From: Muribaculaceae bacterium
GTDB taxonomy: Bacteria; Bacteroidota; Bacteroidia; Bacteroidales; Muribaculaceae
NCBI GenBank assembly: GCA_017399915.1
Contig: JAFQAS010000014.1
Coordinates: 1-64,000, forward strand
Length of the DNA stretch: 64,000 nt
Reading direction: 5' to 3'
How positions within the stretch are numbered: position 1 is the stretch's first letter; each line of letters begins with the position of its first letter. The position numbers and the translations under genes were made by a program. Positions 54,207-63,781 of this stretch are shown here, in pieces. A model generated the notes under the pieces. The model was not told the DNA's origin and made no database searches. It was given only the letters and a program-made list of their open reading frames with translations.

Positions 54207-56594
54207 CTACATGAAGAATTTCACGCCGGCAAAGTAGGTGCGTGGGGCTGTGGGGCCATAGAAATAGCCTGAGTCGCGGTAGCCGCCACAATCAAGGTCT
54301 TTCTGGAACGCATTAAATATGTTTTTCACACCGGCATTCACTTGCATACTTAAACGGTTATTTAGAGGAATGGTGTAATTGAATTTTACATTAAAATCAA
54401 AGAAATCGGGAGTGTGAACGAGCTCATCTTGTGTGATATATGTGTCGAAGAACGGATCATCTTCGGGCACTTCACCCGGTGCAAAGTGTGGCACATACAT
54501 GCGTCCGGTATATACCCCCGACAAAGCCCAATCAAAGTTGCGGAATGGCGAGCCACTCAATGTGAAATAGCCATAGAAATCAGGTGTACGCATCATATTT
54601 TTAGTAGGCGCAACCGATGGGTCTTCACTCCATTGTTCAGCCTCTTTATAACGGCTGCGTTGCCATGTTGCTCCAAGTTGCAATGCGATATCATTGCCAT
54701 GGGCGATTTTGAAGTCGAGATTAGCACCATACACATGCGCTCCACTACCATTACGACGCTCTTTGATTGCATTTCCTTGTTCGTCATAACCTTTATCTTC
54801 GAGCACAAACACGTCATTGAGTGTGGTATAGAACCCTTCGAGCAACACATTGGCTTGCCAATGGCCAAAATTGCAAACCCAGTCGATTGAACCGCTAAAT
54901 GAATTAGACTTTTCGGGGTCAAGACCTTCGGCAAGTTGAATCAACGTACCTTCGCCCCCCACTGCTGTGATATGAAGGTCTTCATCATATGCTTGTGGCG
55001 CGCGGAAACCGGTTGACCATGTGGCACGAGCTTGGAATTTATCGGTGGGCTTATACATCAAATTTACACGAGGACTCAAAATGGGATTATCGATGAGGTT
55101 GTGATTATCCAATCGCAAGCCGGCGAGTAATGTGAAATGGTTCATTTTCCATTCGTTTTGCAAGAAGGCACCAAAAATTCTCACATCTTGCTTCATATCG
55201 CGGTTATACCCCACCATCACATCGTGCATAGAATTGCTTTGATATTCCAATCCGGCAGTAAATGTGGCCGGTGCAAAAATCACCTTATTATATTGACCGG
55301 TGTACATACCTCCCACTACCCATGTGATATCATCGGTTTTACCATAGGCATCGGGGTTTTGTTGAGCGCCATAATAGCTATTTCGGTCGATATCTTGCAC
55401 TGATGCATAGAGCGACATGCGATGTTTATATTCATTCCATGATTGAACGTAGTTTACTCCCCCACTATTTATCACGTGGCGGGTTTGCTCTGTAATGTCG
55501 GTTTGGAATGGTTCGAGGTCAAACTTATTACCGCCGCGACGGAATTCATTGGTAGTGTGATATTCCAAATTCAATCGACTAAACATTGTTGGACGATAAT
55601 AAGCATTAATCCCAAATGAATTAAGATTCAATTTGCCCACTTCGGAAAAATCATCACCATTGGCGTCAAATGGGTTACGGTTACGATATGTCTCATAAAG
55701 TGCGATACCATAATTATGATCGGGTGATACGAGCGAAGCATTTGCATTCACCACTTCTTCCCATGCGTCGCCATTCATGTTAGAGATTGTAGTTCCGGCA
55801 CTAAAAGAGTTGTCGATAGGGTCTTTTGTGATGATATTGATTGTTCCTCCCACAGCATTTGCGCCAAAGAGAGCCGAACCACCACCACGCACCACTTCTA
55901 TGCGGTCAATCATGTTCACAGGAATTTGTTCAAGAGCATAAACTCCCGACAACGCGCTTACCACAGGACGGCTATTGATCAACACCTGCGAATAAGGGCC
56001 TTCAAGACCATTGATACGCACTTGAGGGAAAGCACAGTTTTGGCAACTGTTTTCGACACGTAAACCCGATTGATAGTTGAGCGATTGAGCCAAGTCGGTT
56101 GAATTTGTGCGATCAAATAATTTATGATTCAACACATTCACAACCACCGGAGCCTCACAACGGAGCACTTCATTGCGCGACGCCGACACCACCACATCAT
56201 CGAGCATATCGGTGCTTGGTTCGAGTTCCACATCAAAATGTTTCAACTCATGTCCTTTGATTTCGACTATTACATCTTTTGCCGAATAACCTACACATTG
56301 AAAACGGAGTGTATATCTGCCATCATTTAAGTTTTCGATAAAGAACTCGCCACCTTCTCCAGCCGACAGATATTGGTTAATTTCTACCACACGTATTGTA
56401 GCAAAAGGTATTTCTTCGTGAGAGCCATATTCAAATATATGCCCCGATATTGCATTTTTCTTAAATTTATCCACATTTTCCCCATGTGGGTGATTGTGTT
56501 TATGCGAATGGTTATGATTATCATTGTGAGTGGCACCCATTGCAACACATGCGCCTATAAGCATAGACACACAAAATAGTATCGTTTTTTTCAT
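54207..56594 (-). CDS. TonB-dependent outer-membrane receptor with His-rich N-terminus, candidate metal importer
   Basis: A 795-residue receptor. A signal peptide (residues about 1-21) is followed by a His-rich stretch with H23, H27, H29, H31, H33, H35 and H37, seven in 15 residues. Then come a carboxypeptidase-regulatory-like domain (about 47-130), a plug (about 140-260, with VVVSASRNEVLRCEAPVVVN and IEVVRGGGSALFGANAVGGTINI) and a 22-strand barrel ending TYFAGVKFFM. His-rich mature N-termini are known in zinc and copper receptors, such as ZnuD-like proteins. A small His-rich protein lies directly upstream. The substrate is an inference: zinc, copper or another divalent metal; a siderophore or vitamin is less likely. 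Confidence 0.88.
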   Translation of the reverse strand: MKKTILFCVSMLIGACVAMGATHNDNHNHSHKHNHPHGENVDKFKKNAISGHIFEYGSHEEIPFATIRVVEINQYLSAGEGGEFFIENLNDGRYTLRFQCVGYSAKDVIVEIKGHELKHFDVELEPSTDMLDDVVVSASRNEVLRCEAPVVVNVLNHKLFDRTNSTDLAQSLNYQSGLRVENSCQNCAFPQVRINGLEGPYSQVLINSRPVVSALSGVYALEQIPVNMIDRIEVVRGGGSALFGANAVGGTINIITKDPIDNSFSAGTTISNMNGDAWEEVVNANASLVSPDHNYGIALYETYRNRNPFDANGDDFSEVGKLNLNSFGINAYYRPTMFSRLNLEYHTTNEFRRGGNKFDLEPFQTDITEQTRHVINSGGVNYVQSWNEYKHRMSLYASVQDIDRNSYYGAQQNPDAYGKTDDITWVVGGMYTGQYNKVIFAPATFTAGLEYQSNSMHDVMVGYNRDMKQDVRIFGAFLQNEWKMNHFTLLAGLRLDNHNLIDNPILSPRVNLMYKPTDKFQARATWSTGFRAPQAYDEDLHITAVGGEGTLIQLAEGLDPEKSNSFSGSIDWVCNFGHWQANVLLEGFYTTLNDVFVLEDKGYDEQGNAIKERRNGSGAHVYGANLDFKIAHGNDIALQLGATWQRSRYKEAEQWSEDPSVAPTKNMMRTPDFYGYFTLSGSPFRNFDWALSGVYTGRMYVPHFAPGEVPEDDPFFDTYITQDELVHTPDFFDFNVKFNYTIPLNNRLSMQVNAGVKNIFNAFQKDLDCGGYRDSGYFYGPTAPRTYFAGVKFFM

Positions 56595-56803
56595 TTGATT
56601 TTTTAAATGTAATTACTGAATTTAATTAGTGTAGTGTCTTTTTTTTCTATAACCGTTACAGCCAAAACCTAATATCCACCGCGACCATTGCACTTACATA
56701 TAAATGCAACACTCACTAAATTATCAAGGATTCAATTAGAGCGCAATAATCCCATCAAAGACATATGATGAGATCGATTTTAGAAATAGGTTATAGATGA
56801 TTA

Positions 56804-57145
56804 TTAACAATATGAGGGAGGTGCCCTCAACATTGCATGCCCTACACATGCATTAATTACATCTAATTCGTGATTGTCAAAATTCAGTTCCTCTTCTCCG
56901 TTATGGAACACAGTGTTTTCGTTATTGGCTACAGTTTCCAATCCTTGGAATGAACTCAACTGACCAATAACAACTATTTGAGAAGAAGAGTGAGAGTGAT
57001 TACTACTTGTGAATGGGTGAGAGTGAGCAATGGGCACACCATCTACTACGTGAGTGTGCACAAACATTGTGATGCTGACATGATAACTCAAAAACAATGC
57101 TAATAATAGCATTGATATGAATTTATTATGTCGTTCTTTACCCAT
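56804..57145 (-). CDS. Small His-rich exported or membrane-anchored protein
   Basis: A 113-residue protein with an N-terminal helix or signal anchor (MLLLALFLSYHVSITMFV) followed directly by HTHVVDGVPIAHSHPF and SSNHSHSSS, that is six His in about 25 residues, a pattern suited to divalent metal binding. The rest is hydrophilic and ends in CVGHAMLRAPPSYC with two cysteines. I recognise no named family. It lies 209 bases upstream of the His-rich TonB receptor on the same strand, and the two may form one metal-acquisition unit. The gap between them has no clear riboswitch or repressor box. Confidence 0.75.
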   Translation of the reverse strand: MGKERHNKFISMLLLALFLSYHVSITMFVHTHVVDGVPIAHSHPFTSSNHSHSSSQIVVIGQLSSFQGLETVANNENTVFHNGEEELNFDNHELDVINACVGHAMLRAPPSYC

Positions 57146-57214
57146 TTTTTACTTGAATTTACTTAAAAACGCTGCAAAGTTACATTTTTTTCATCATTTT
57201 TACAAGCAAAACTA

Positions 57215-57245
57215 TTGACAACGGCCTTCGAATGTATTAATTTTG
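57215..57245 (+). promoter_or_regulatory. Promoter for the ftsX run
   Basis: TTG (57215-57217), a 20-base spacer and TAATTTTG (57238-57245) match the consensus 55 bases before the ftsX ATG. Confidence 0.6.
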
Positions 57246-57299
57246 CAGTAAAATTAAGTTATAATGCCGTTTTATGCGCATTATTGAAGTCATTAACTC

Positions 57300-58175
57300 A
57301 TGAGTAAAAAAAGGAAATCAATTATATCCACATTCAGTGCCCAAATCACATCTACTATTAGTGTAACTCTTGTGTTGCTAATATTGGGGATTGTGGCAAT
57401 ATTAGGTGTCGCCGCACATAATATTACTAATAACTTCAAAGGCAACGTAGGTTTTGTTGTTATGCTCAAAGAAGATATCACTACAACCGAGCTTAACGCA
57501 TTAAAACAAAAATGGAGAAATGCGCCTTACGTTGCATCACAACGATTTATTCCGGCTGAAGAAGTTTTTAACCAAGAAATGGAACAGATGGGAGAAGATG
57601 TGCTTGAGCTTATGGCAGGAATTAATCCATATCAACCCGAATTTGAAATAAAGGTAAAGCCTCAATTTGCCAACCGCGACAGCATTGATAACATAAAAGC
57701 GTCGTTGGCCGGAGTGAAAGGGATTGACGAGGTTTTACACGATACTACCAATATTGACACCATTAACGAAAACATCAACAAAGGCGTACTTATTCTATCA
57801 ATCGTGGCAGCTGCGTTGATTTTAATTTCGTTTGTATTGATAAACAATAGCGTGCGACTCACCGTTTATTCAAAACGCTTCATTATTCACACAATGAAAT
57901 TAGTGGGAGCCACCGATGGATTTATTCGCCGTCCGTTTATTTTAAACAACGTGTTTTATGGCTTTATCGCTGCTCTTATTGCAAATTTGATCTTAGCCTC
58001 AGCCCTATATTATTTCCACACCATCGAGCACACCGCCGCAGCGACAATCTCGTGGGAAGAAGTTTCGTTTGTGTTTGGAGGGCTGATTGTTGTTGGCATT
58101 ATAATTTGTGCAAGTGCAGCTTTGTTTGCAACAAATAAATATCTTCGTTCAAGCTACGATGACATGTTTAAATAA
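57300..58175 (+). CDS. ftsX: Cell division protein FtsX
   Basis: A 291-residue ABC-type membrane protein with four helices. A short cytoplasmic start and helix 1 (TLVLLILGIVAILGVAAH) precede a periplasmic domain of about 110 residues, followed by three C-terminal helices with VYSKRFIIHTMKLVGATDGFIRRPF, the diagnostic FtsX segment. With FtsE it activates peptidoglycan amidases at division. ftsE is not in this window, which is normal in Bacteroidota. First gene of the ftsX - DUF3098 - uppP - truB - queA run. Confidence 0.93.
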   Translation: MSKKRKSIISTFSAQITSTISVTLVLLILGIVAILGVAAHNITNNFKGNVGFVVMLKEDITTTELNALKQKWRNAPYVASQRFIPAEEVFNQEMEQMGEDVLELMAGINPYQPEFEIKVKPQFANRDSIDNIKASLAGVKGIDEVLHDTTNIDTINENINKGVLILSIVAAALILISFVLINNSVRLTVYSKRFIIHTMKLVGATDGFIRRPFILNNVFYGFIAALIANLILASALYYFHTIEHTAAATISWEEVSFVFGGLIVVGIIICASAALFATNKYLRSSYDDMFK

Positions 58176-58207
58176 CCCCGATTTTTAATTTAGAACAATA
58201 TACAAAA

Positions 58208-58483
58208 ATGGCAAAAACGGAAACCAATTCTCAAAAAACTGACACACCAAAGGAGACTAAATTCCCATTAAGCAAGATTAATTTCATCTTGATGGGCATT
58301 GCCGGTGCTATGATTATTATTGGATTTTTATTGATGGGAGGTGAAGGTTCTTCTGTTGAACAATTCAACCCCGATATTTTCAGCACACGTCGCATCGTTG
58401 TGGGTCCAACCATTGCATTCCTTGGCTTTATATTTATGGCCTTTGGCATTATTTATCGCACTAAAAAAGAGGATAGCAAATAA
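58208..58483 (+). CDS. DUF3098 membrane protein
   Basis: A 91-residue protein with two membrane helices ([21 protein letters not shown] and [15 protein letters not shown]). The [14 protein letters not shown] segment between them marks DUF3098, a Bacteroidota family of unknown role almost always found next to ftsX and uppP. The stop codon overlaps the uppP start by one base (TAATG), which implies tight coupling with undecaprenyl-phosphate recycling. Confidence 0.9.
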   Translation: MAKTETNSQKTDTPKETKFPLSKINFILMGIAGAMIIIGFLLMGGEGSSVEQFNPDIFSTRRIVVGPTIAFLGFIFMAFGIIYRTKKEDSK

Positions 58484-59325
58484 TGGATATATTAGACTCT
58501 ATTATCATCGCTATCGTTGAGGGGCTTACTGAATTTCTTCCGGTATCATCAACCGGACATATGATTATTGCCCAAAATTTGCTCGGAGTAGAAAGTACCA
58601 ACTATGTTAAAGCTTTTACTTTTATAATCCAATTTGGAGCAATTCTATCAGTTGTGTGGCTATATTGGAAGCGTTTCTTCCAACTCAACAATACCCCTGC
58701 CCCACATGATGCTGGATTAATAAAACGATTTTTACACAAATACGACTTTTATTGGAAATTATTCATTGCATTCATTCCTGCTGCTGTGTTAGGATTGTTA
58801 TTTAGTGATGCTATCGATGAAATGCTCGAAAAAGTGTGGGTTGTGGCAGTGATGCTTGTGATTGGTGGGATTTTCATGCTATTCTGCGACAAGTTGTTCA
58901 ACAAAGGAAACGAAAATACAAAATTGACCGAAAAACGTGCGTTTATGGTCGGACTATTCCAATGTATCTCAATGATACCCGGCGTGTCTCGTTCTATGGC
59001 TACTATCGTGGGAGGTATGGCTCAAAAAATGACTCGAAAGGCTGCTGCCGAATTCTCATTCTTCCTTGCTGTGCCCACTATGCTTGGAGCTACTGTATAC
59101 AAAGGATATAAGCTCATTAAAGAAGACCCCTCTATCATTTCAGATAATCTCGACACATTGATTATAGGTAACGTTGTTGCATTTATTGTAGCACTTCTTG
59201 CCATTAAATTCTTCATCAATTTCGTGTCAAAACATGGATTCCAAGCATTTGGTTGGTATCGTATTATTGTGGGTGGTGCAATTCTAATCATGCTCGCTTG
59301 TGGGTTGGATTTACAAATAATGTAA
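58483..59325 (+). CDS. uppP: Undecaprenyl-diphosphatase UppP (BacA)
   Basis: A 280-residue inner-membrane enzyme that hydrolyses undecaprenyl diphosphate to the monophosphate carrier used in cell wall synthesis. The catalytic glutamate-rich motif [14 protein letters not shown] has E13, E17 and H26, and [11 protein letters not shown] near residues 166-176 is the second consensus. About eight helices. Bacitracin resistance is a side effect of high expression. Overlaps the DUF3098 stop. Confidence 0.95.
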   Translation: MDILDSIIIAIVEGLTEFLPVSSTGHMIIAQNLLGVESTNYVKAFTFIIQFGAILSVVWLYWKRFFQLNNTPAPHDAGLIKRFLHKYDFYWKLFIAFIPAAVLGLLFSDAIDEMLEKVWVVAVMLVIGGIFMLFCDKLFNKGNENTKLTEKRAFMVGLFQCISMIPGVSRSMATIVGGMAQKMTRKAAAEFSFFLAVPTMLGATVYKGYKLIKEDPSIISDNLDTLIIGNVVAFIVALLAIKFFINFVSKHGFQAFGWYRIIVGGAILIMLACGLDLQIM

Positions 59326-59337
59326 ACTTAATAGAAT

Positions 59338-60057
59338 ATGTTTAATCCTTTAGAAGGAGAAATATTATACATCGACAAACCTCTTCATTGGTCATCATTT
59401 GATGCGGTGAAGCGAGTGCGTGGCATTATGGCTCGACGTCTTAAAATCAAAAAAATGAAAGTGGGACATGCCGGCACTCTCGACCCTCTTGCCACAGGTG
59501 TAATGATTGTGTGCACCGGTCGTGCAACAAAACGCATCGACGAGCTTCAAGCTCATACTAAAGAATATGTTGCGACTATCGCATTAGGAGCGACAACCCC
59601 TTCTTACGACCTCGAAACCGAAATAGATGCTACATACCCCACCGAGCATATCACTCGCGAAATGGTGGAAGAAACGTTGAAAAAATTCACCGGTCGCATC
59701 GAACAAGTACCTCCGGCTTTCTCAGCATGTAAAATCGACGGCAAACGAGCTTACAAAATGGCTCGCAAAGGAAAAGAGGTTGAACTAAAAGCAAAAATTC
59801 TTGTAATCGACGAGATTGAATTACTTGAATACTCTCAACAAAGCATCGTGGTGAGAGTGGTTTGTAGCAAAGGCACATACATCAGAGCTTTGGCTCGCGA
59901 CATTGGCGAGGCTCTAAACTCAGGCGGACACCTCACTGCATTACGACGCACTCGTGTGGGCAATGTAAAAGTAGAAGATTGTCTCACCGTAGACCAAGCA
60001 GTTGAAATGCTCAACAACATTGATATCGTAATGCCCGAAGATATCAATAATAACTAA
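59338..60057 (+). CDS. truB: tRNA pseudouridine(55) synthase TruB
   Basis: A 239-residue pseudouridine synthase modifying U55 of the T-loop. The catalytic aspartate is D49 in [21 protein letters not shown] precedes it and [13 protein letters not shown] near residues 180-192 is the TruB RNA-binding motif. Length is normal for the shorter bacterial TruB that lacks a PUA domain. 12 bases after uppP. Confidence 0.96.
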   Translation: MFNPLEGEILYIDKPLHWSSFDAVKRVRGIMARRLKIKKMKVGHAGTLDPLATGVMIVCTGRATKRIDELQAHTKEYVATIALGATTPSYDLETEIDATYPTEHITREMVEETLKKFTGRIEQVPPAFSACKIDGKRAYKMARKGKEVELKAKILVIDEIELLEYSQQSIVVRVVCSKGTYIRALARDIGEALNSGGHLTALRRTRVGNVKVEDCLTVDQAVEMLNNIDIVMPEDINNN

Positions 60058-60098
60058 TTGAATATAATAACAAATCAAATAAGCAAAATACATTAATT

Positions 60099-61148
60099 AT
60101 GAAGTTATCACAATTTAATTTCAAACTTCCCGAAGAACTTATCGCACAAGAACCGGCTTCAAGTCGCGACGAATCTCGTCTAATGGTAGTGAACCGCAAA
60201 ACAGGGGAAATCTCTCACGAATATTTCAAAGATGTAATACAACACTTTGACGAAGGTGACATCTTCATTTTTAATGACACTAAAGTTTTTCCTGCCCGAC
60301 TCTACGGTAATAAGGAAAAAACAGGTGCGCGCATTGAGGTTTTTTTACTTCGCGAACTTAACCAAGAACACAAACTATGGGACGTATTAGTCGAACCTGC
60401 CCGCAAAATTCGCATTGGAAATAAATTATACTTTGGCGAAGATGAATCAATGGTAGCCGAAGTTATCGACAATACCACTTCACGCGGCCGCACTCTTCGT
60501 TTCCTTTTCGATGGAAGCCACGAAGAATTCAAAGCCGCTCTTTTCCGTTTAGGTCAAACCCCTCTGCCCGACTACATCAAGCGCGAGCCTGACGCAGATG
60601 ACGCAGAGCGTTATCAATGCATCTTCGCTAAGAATGAAGGTGCGGTAGTAGCTCCAGCTGCAGGCATGCACTTCAGCCGTGAGTTGTTAAAACGTATGGA
60701 AATCAAAGGTATCGAACAAGGGTTCCTAACTGTTCATAGCGGCCTTGGAAACTTCCGTGAAATCGACGTTGAAGACCTCACAAAACACCGCATGGACTCG
60801 GAGCAAATGGAAGTATCTCCCGAATTGGTACAACGCGTAAATGCGATCAAAGATGCCGAACGCAAAGTATGCGCTGTTGGCACCTCAGTGCTCCGTGGCA
60901 TTGCAAGTGCAGTGTCAATGGGGGGACATATGAAAGTATTCGAAGGCTGGACCAACAAATTCATCTTTCCTCCTTATGATTTCACTGTCACCGACGCTCT
61001 TATCAGCAATTTCCATATGCCCTACTCTACAATGCTCATGATGGCATCGGCTTTTGGCGGTTATGAATTGACAATGGAAGCATACGAACAAGCCATAAAA
61101 GAAAAATACCGTTTCGGAGCTTATGGCGATGCAATGCTTATTATATAA
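60099..61148 (+). CDS. queA: S-adenosylmethionine:tRNA ribosyltransferase-isomerase QueA
   Basis: A 349-residue enzyme that transfers the ribosyl moiety of SAM to preQ1 in tRNA, making epoxyqueuosine. Family features are [22 protein letters not shown] at the start, [33 protein letters not shown] near residue 184 and the C-terminal [16 protein letters not shown]. Complete. It joins truB and miaB as tRNA-modification genes in this window. Confidence 0.96.
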   Translation: MKLSQFNFKLPEELIAQEPASSRDESRLMVVNRKTGEISHEYFKDVIQHFDEGDIFIFNDTKVFPARLYGNKEKTGARIEVFLLRELNQEHKLWDVLVEPARKIRIGNKLYFGEDESMVAEVIDNTTSRGRTLRFLFDGSHEEFKAALFRLGQTPLPDYIKREPDADDAERYQCIFAKNEGAVVAPAAGMHFSRELLKRMEIKGIEQGFLTVHSGLGNFREIDVEDLTKHRMDSEQMEVSPELVQRVNAIKDAERKVCAVGTSVLRGIASAVSMGGHMKVFEGWTNKFIFPPYDFTVTDALISNFHMPYSTMLMMASAFGGYELTMEAYEQAIKEKYRFGAYGDAMLII

Positions 61149-61160
61149 TATCATTTTAAG

Positions 61161-61700
61161 ATGGTTATAAACGAACGTGATAGTCGCCATGTGCAAGTGC
61201 TTGTGGCGGCTCGTCAAATGATGACAGCCGCTCGCACCGCCCCAAAAGGTAAAGGTGTCGACATTATAGAGATTGCTCTCGTTGAAGGAGATGATCTCAC
61301 TCGTCTTTCGCTCAAAATGGAGGTTATGGTCGAAGAGCATGGCATGAAATTTTTCCTTCGCGATGCCGATAATGTTCGTCAGGCCGAATGCGTAATATTA
61401 ATTGGCACTCACGCTTTAAATCAAGGGTTGAATTGCGCTCATTGTGGATATGCGACTTGCGTAGCCAAACCCGAAGATGTTCCTTGTGCGATTAACACTA
61501 TCGACGTGGGCATTGCTATTGGTTCGGCTTGCGCTATGGCTGCCGACTTGCGTCTTGACACCCGTGTGTTGTTTTCAGCAGGATTGGCGGCTCAAAAACT
61601 CAACATTCTCAACGGCTGCTCTCAAGTTTTTGCCATTGCAGTATCTGCGTCATCTAAAAACCCGTTCTTTGACCGCAAACCCAAAGAAGAAAACAAGTAA
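61161..61700 (+). CDS. DUF2148 ferredoxin-like domain protein
   Basis: A 179-residue protein. The family core is visible as MMTAARTAPKGKGVD near residues 19-33, then GLNCAHCGYATC with three cysteines (about residues 93-101) and IDVGIAIGSACAMAADLRLD. This layout matches DUF2148 (COG4739), predicted to carry an iron-sulfur cluster. No function is known. It starts 12 bases after queA and ends 8 bases before the YigZ-family gene, so all belong to one run. Confidence 0.87.
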   Translation: MVINERDSRHVQVLVAARQMMTAARTAPKGKGVDIIEIALVEGDDLTRLSLKMEVMVEEHGMKFFLRDADNVRQAECVILIGTHALNQGLNCAHCGYATCVAKPEDVPCAINTIDVGIAIGSACAMAADLRLDTRVLFSAGLAAQKLNILNGCSQVFAIAVSASSKNPFFDRKPKEENK

Positions 61701-61708
61701 AAACGGAT

Positions 61709-62305
61709 ATGGCTGATACTTTCTACACTCTCGACGCTCCTGCCGAAGGACTTTACAAGGAAAAAATGAGCAAATTTATCTCCTTTGCCGTTCCTGTAAC
61801 ATCGGCTACGGAAGCCAAAGAAGTTGTAGCTAAATATCAAAAAGAATATTTTGATGCACGACATGTGTGTTGGGCATATATGATTGGCACTGCCCGAAAT
61901 GAGTTTCTTAGCAATGATAATGGCGAACCAAGCGGTACTGCAGGCAAGCCAATATTAGGTCAAATAAACTCTTTCAACCTCACTAATATTGTCATCATTG
62001 TTGTTAGATATTTTGGAGGTATAAAACTCGGCACTTCGGGGTTGATTGTTGCCTATCGTGAAGCCGCTCGCGAAGCTATAAATGCCGGAAACATTATTGA
62101 ATGCCATGAGATGGCTTCAATATCATTCACTTTCCCCTATTTATCAATGAACGATGTGATGAGAGTCGTAAAAGATCCTCAAATAAAAATCTCAGATCAA
62201 GTGTTTGACAACGCTTGTCAGATGACCGTTACTACTCGCCTTGACAATCGCGAGGCTCTTACAAATAGGCTTCTTGACATCGATGGAGTCACACTTAATG
62301 AATAA
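61709..62305 (+). CDS. YigZ/IMPACT family protein (UPF0029)
   Basis: A 198-residue protein with the IMPACT domain core: SKFISFAVPVTSATEAKEVV at the start, then DARHVCWAYMIG, NDNGEPSGTAGKPILGQI (near 70-87) and VVRYFGGIKLGTSGLI. The second half is the DUF1949 domain. Homologues are annotated as YigZ; the molecular function is unsettled (a role in translation or proteolysis has been suggested). Eight bases after the DUF2148 gene. Confidence 0.93.
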   Translation: MADTFYTLDAPAEGLYKEKMSKFISFAVPVTSATEAKEVVAKYQKEYFDARHVCWAYMIGTARNEFLSNDNGEPSGTAGKPILGQINSFNLTNIVIIVVRYFGGIKLGTSGLIVAYREAAREAINAGNIIECHEMASISFTFPYLSMNDVMRVVKDPQIKISDQVFDNACQMTVTTRLDNREALTNRLLDIDGVTLNE

Positions 62306-62337
62306 AACAGCATAATTAACTTAACATCATAACACCC

Positions 62338-63660
62338 ATGAAAAAAATCTTATCTCTTGTTATTGCATTGATTACATTATCAGCTTCAGCCGCTGATAAA
62401 AGCGTTATAATTGATGGCAAAATTGAGAATTCAAAATTCTATCCCGGCACTGTTCATGAATACAAGGTATATATTCCTAAACAATATGACGGAACAAAAC
62501 CGGCTTGCTTATACCTCGGACTTGATGGCATTCTCTATAATGCTACAGCTGTAATGGACACACTCATTGCCAATGGCGAAATGCCTGTCACTATCGGTGT
62601 ATTTGTAAAGCCCGGACGTATCGCCAATGATAGCACGGTGCTTCGCTATAATCGCAGCAACGAGTTTGACCGTGTTGATGGCACATTTGCTCGCTTTATA
62701 GAATCGGAGCTTCTTCCTGCCGCTCAAAGTCACACTCTTGCCGATGGGAGAACTATTAAAATATCAACCGACCCTAATGACCGTGCCATCTCGGGAGCAA
62801 GTAGCAGTGGTATTGCTTCGTTCAATGCTACATTCTGTCGCCCCGACCTTTTCAGTCGCATTTACACTACATGTGGCACATTCGTGTCAATGCGTGGAGG
62901 GCATGAATACCCTGCTCTTATAAGAAAATATGAGCCACGCCCTATGCGTGTATATATTCACGATGGCTCAAACGATGCTTGGAATCCGTTGTTTGGTCAT
63001 TGGTATGAACAAAACCTCCTTGTAGCTTCGGCTCTTGAATTTGCCGGTTATGAATATAAAGCAGTGTGGGACGATGGCAAACATAGCATCAAAAATGGCA
63101 CTCGCTTATTCCCCGATGCCATGCGCTATTTATGGAAAGATTATCCCTCTCCGGTAAAAGCCGGCAAAAGCCAAAACGATATGCTTAAAGCAATCCTTAT
63201 TGATGGCGAAAATTGGGTAAACTACGAAGGTAAATTCCCTAAAGAAGCAGGTAAAACGGCGACATCGCCCGACGGAAAAGTATTTACCGAAACCGAAAAA
63301 AATTCTGATTGGTTGGTATGTTATACTGTTGACGAAAAAGGGAAAAAATCAAATCGCCAACAATATTATTGGTTACACAACACTCTTCACCAATACTTCG
63401 ATATTATAGGCATGCTATATGCCACCGACGGCAATCTTTTCGTAGCCACTAAAATAGGGATACAAGTATGTGACCATAATGGTCGCGTGCGTGCAATTCT
63501 TCCATATCCCACAGCCGAAGATATCACTACATTTGCCTTTGACGGAAACAACCTTTTCATAAAAACCGCTTCGGGCAAAGCATTTATCCGTTGCATAAAT
63601 GCAACCGCCCATCCTGAAGGTGCGCCTAATATCACATATAAATCTCAAGGCGAAGGATAA
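62338..63660 (+). CDS. Secreted esterase (enterochelin esterase-like alpha/beta hydrolase) with propeller-type C-terminus
   Basis: A 440-residue protein with a signal peptide (residues 1-19, ending ASA). Residues about 30-290 are an Esterase_D/enterochelin-esterase-like alpha/beta hydrolase. The likely nucleophile is S155 in GASSSG, a variant of the family's GGSxGG elbow. HDGSNDAWNP supplies the acid and KHSIKN the histidine. Such enzymes are often carbohydrate (feruloyl or acetyl) esterases. About 150 residues follow, with VATKIGIQVCDHNGRVRAILP and FDGNNLFIKTASGKAF, resembling SMP-30/gluconolactonase-like blades. The combination is found in polysaccharide-degrading Bacteroidales, but no other CAZyme is adjacent. 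Last complete gene in the window. Confidence 0.83.
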   Translation: MKKILSLVIALITLSASAADKSVIIDGKIENSKFYPGTVHEYKVYIPKQYDGTKPACLYLGLDGILYNATAVMDTLIANGEMPVTIGVFVKPGRIANDSTVLRYNRSNEFDRVDGTFARFIESELLPAAQSHTLADGRTIKISTDPNDRAISGASSSGIASFNATFCRPDLFSRIYTTCGTFVSMRGGHEYPALIRKYEPRPMRVYIHDGSNDAWNPLFGHWYEQNLLVASALEFAGYEYKAVWDDGKHSIKNGTRLFPDAMRYLWKDYPSPVKAGKSQNDMLKAILIDGENWVNYEGKFPKEAGKTATSPDGKVFTETEKNSDWLVCYTVDEKGKKSNRQQYYWLHNTLHQYFDIIGMLYATDGNLFVATKIGIQVCDHNGRVRAILPYPTAEDITTFAFDGNNLFIKTASGKAFIRCINATAHPEGAPNITYKSQGEG

Positions 63661-63749
63661 TCACAGATTACACATAACACAAAAATTGCTTTAATTTAGA
63701 GAGTATAAATTAAAGCAATAATATAGGAGTTGACCTAAATATGTAAAAT

Positions 63750-63781
63750 AAAAAGCATAGTCTTAATTGACTATGCTTTTT
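63750..63781. terminator. Terminator after the esterase gene
   Basis: AAAAAGCATAGTC (63750-63762), loop TTAATT and GACTATGCTTTTT (63769-63781) form a perfect 13-bp stem. Confidence 0.88.

Noticed and set aside
54414-54890. A 158-codon plus-strand frame opposite the TonB receptor
   Set aside because: It is antisense to barrel strands, with no family match and no ribosome binding site.
56595-56803. Cobalamin or other riboswitch upstream of the TonB receptor
   Set aside because: No B12-box-like GCCACTG sequence or other conserved aptamer could be found; the His clusters point to a metal instead.
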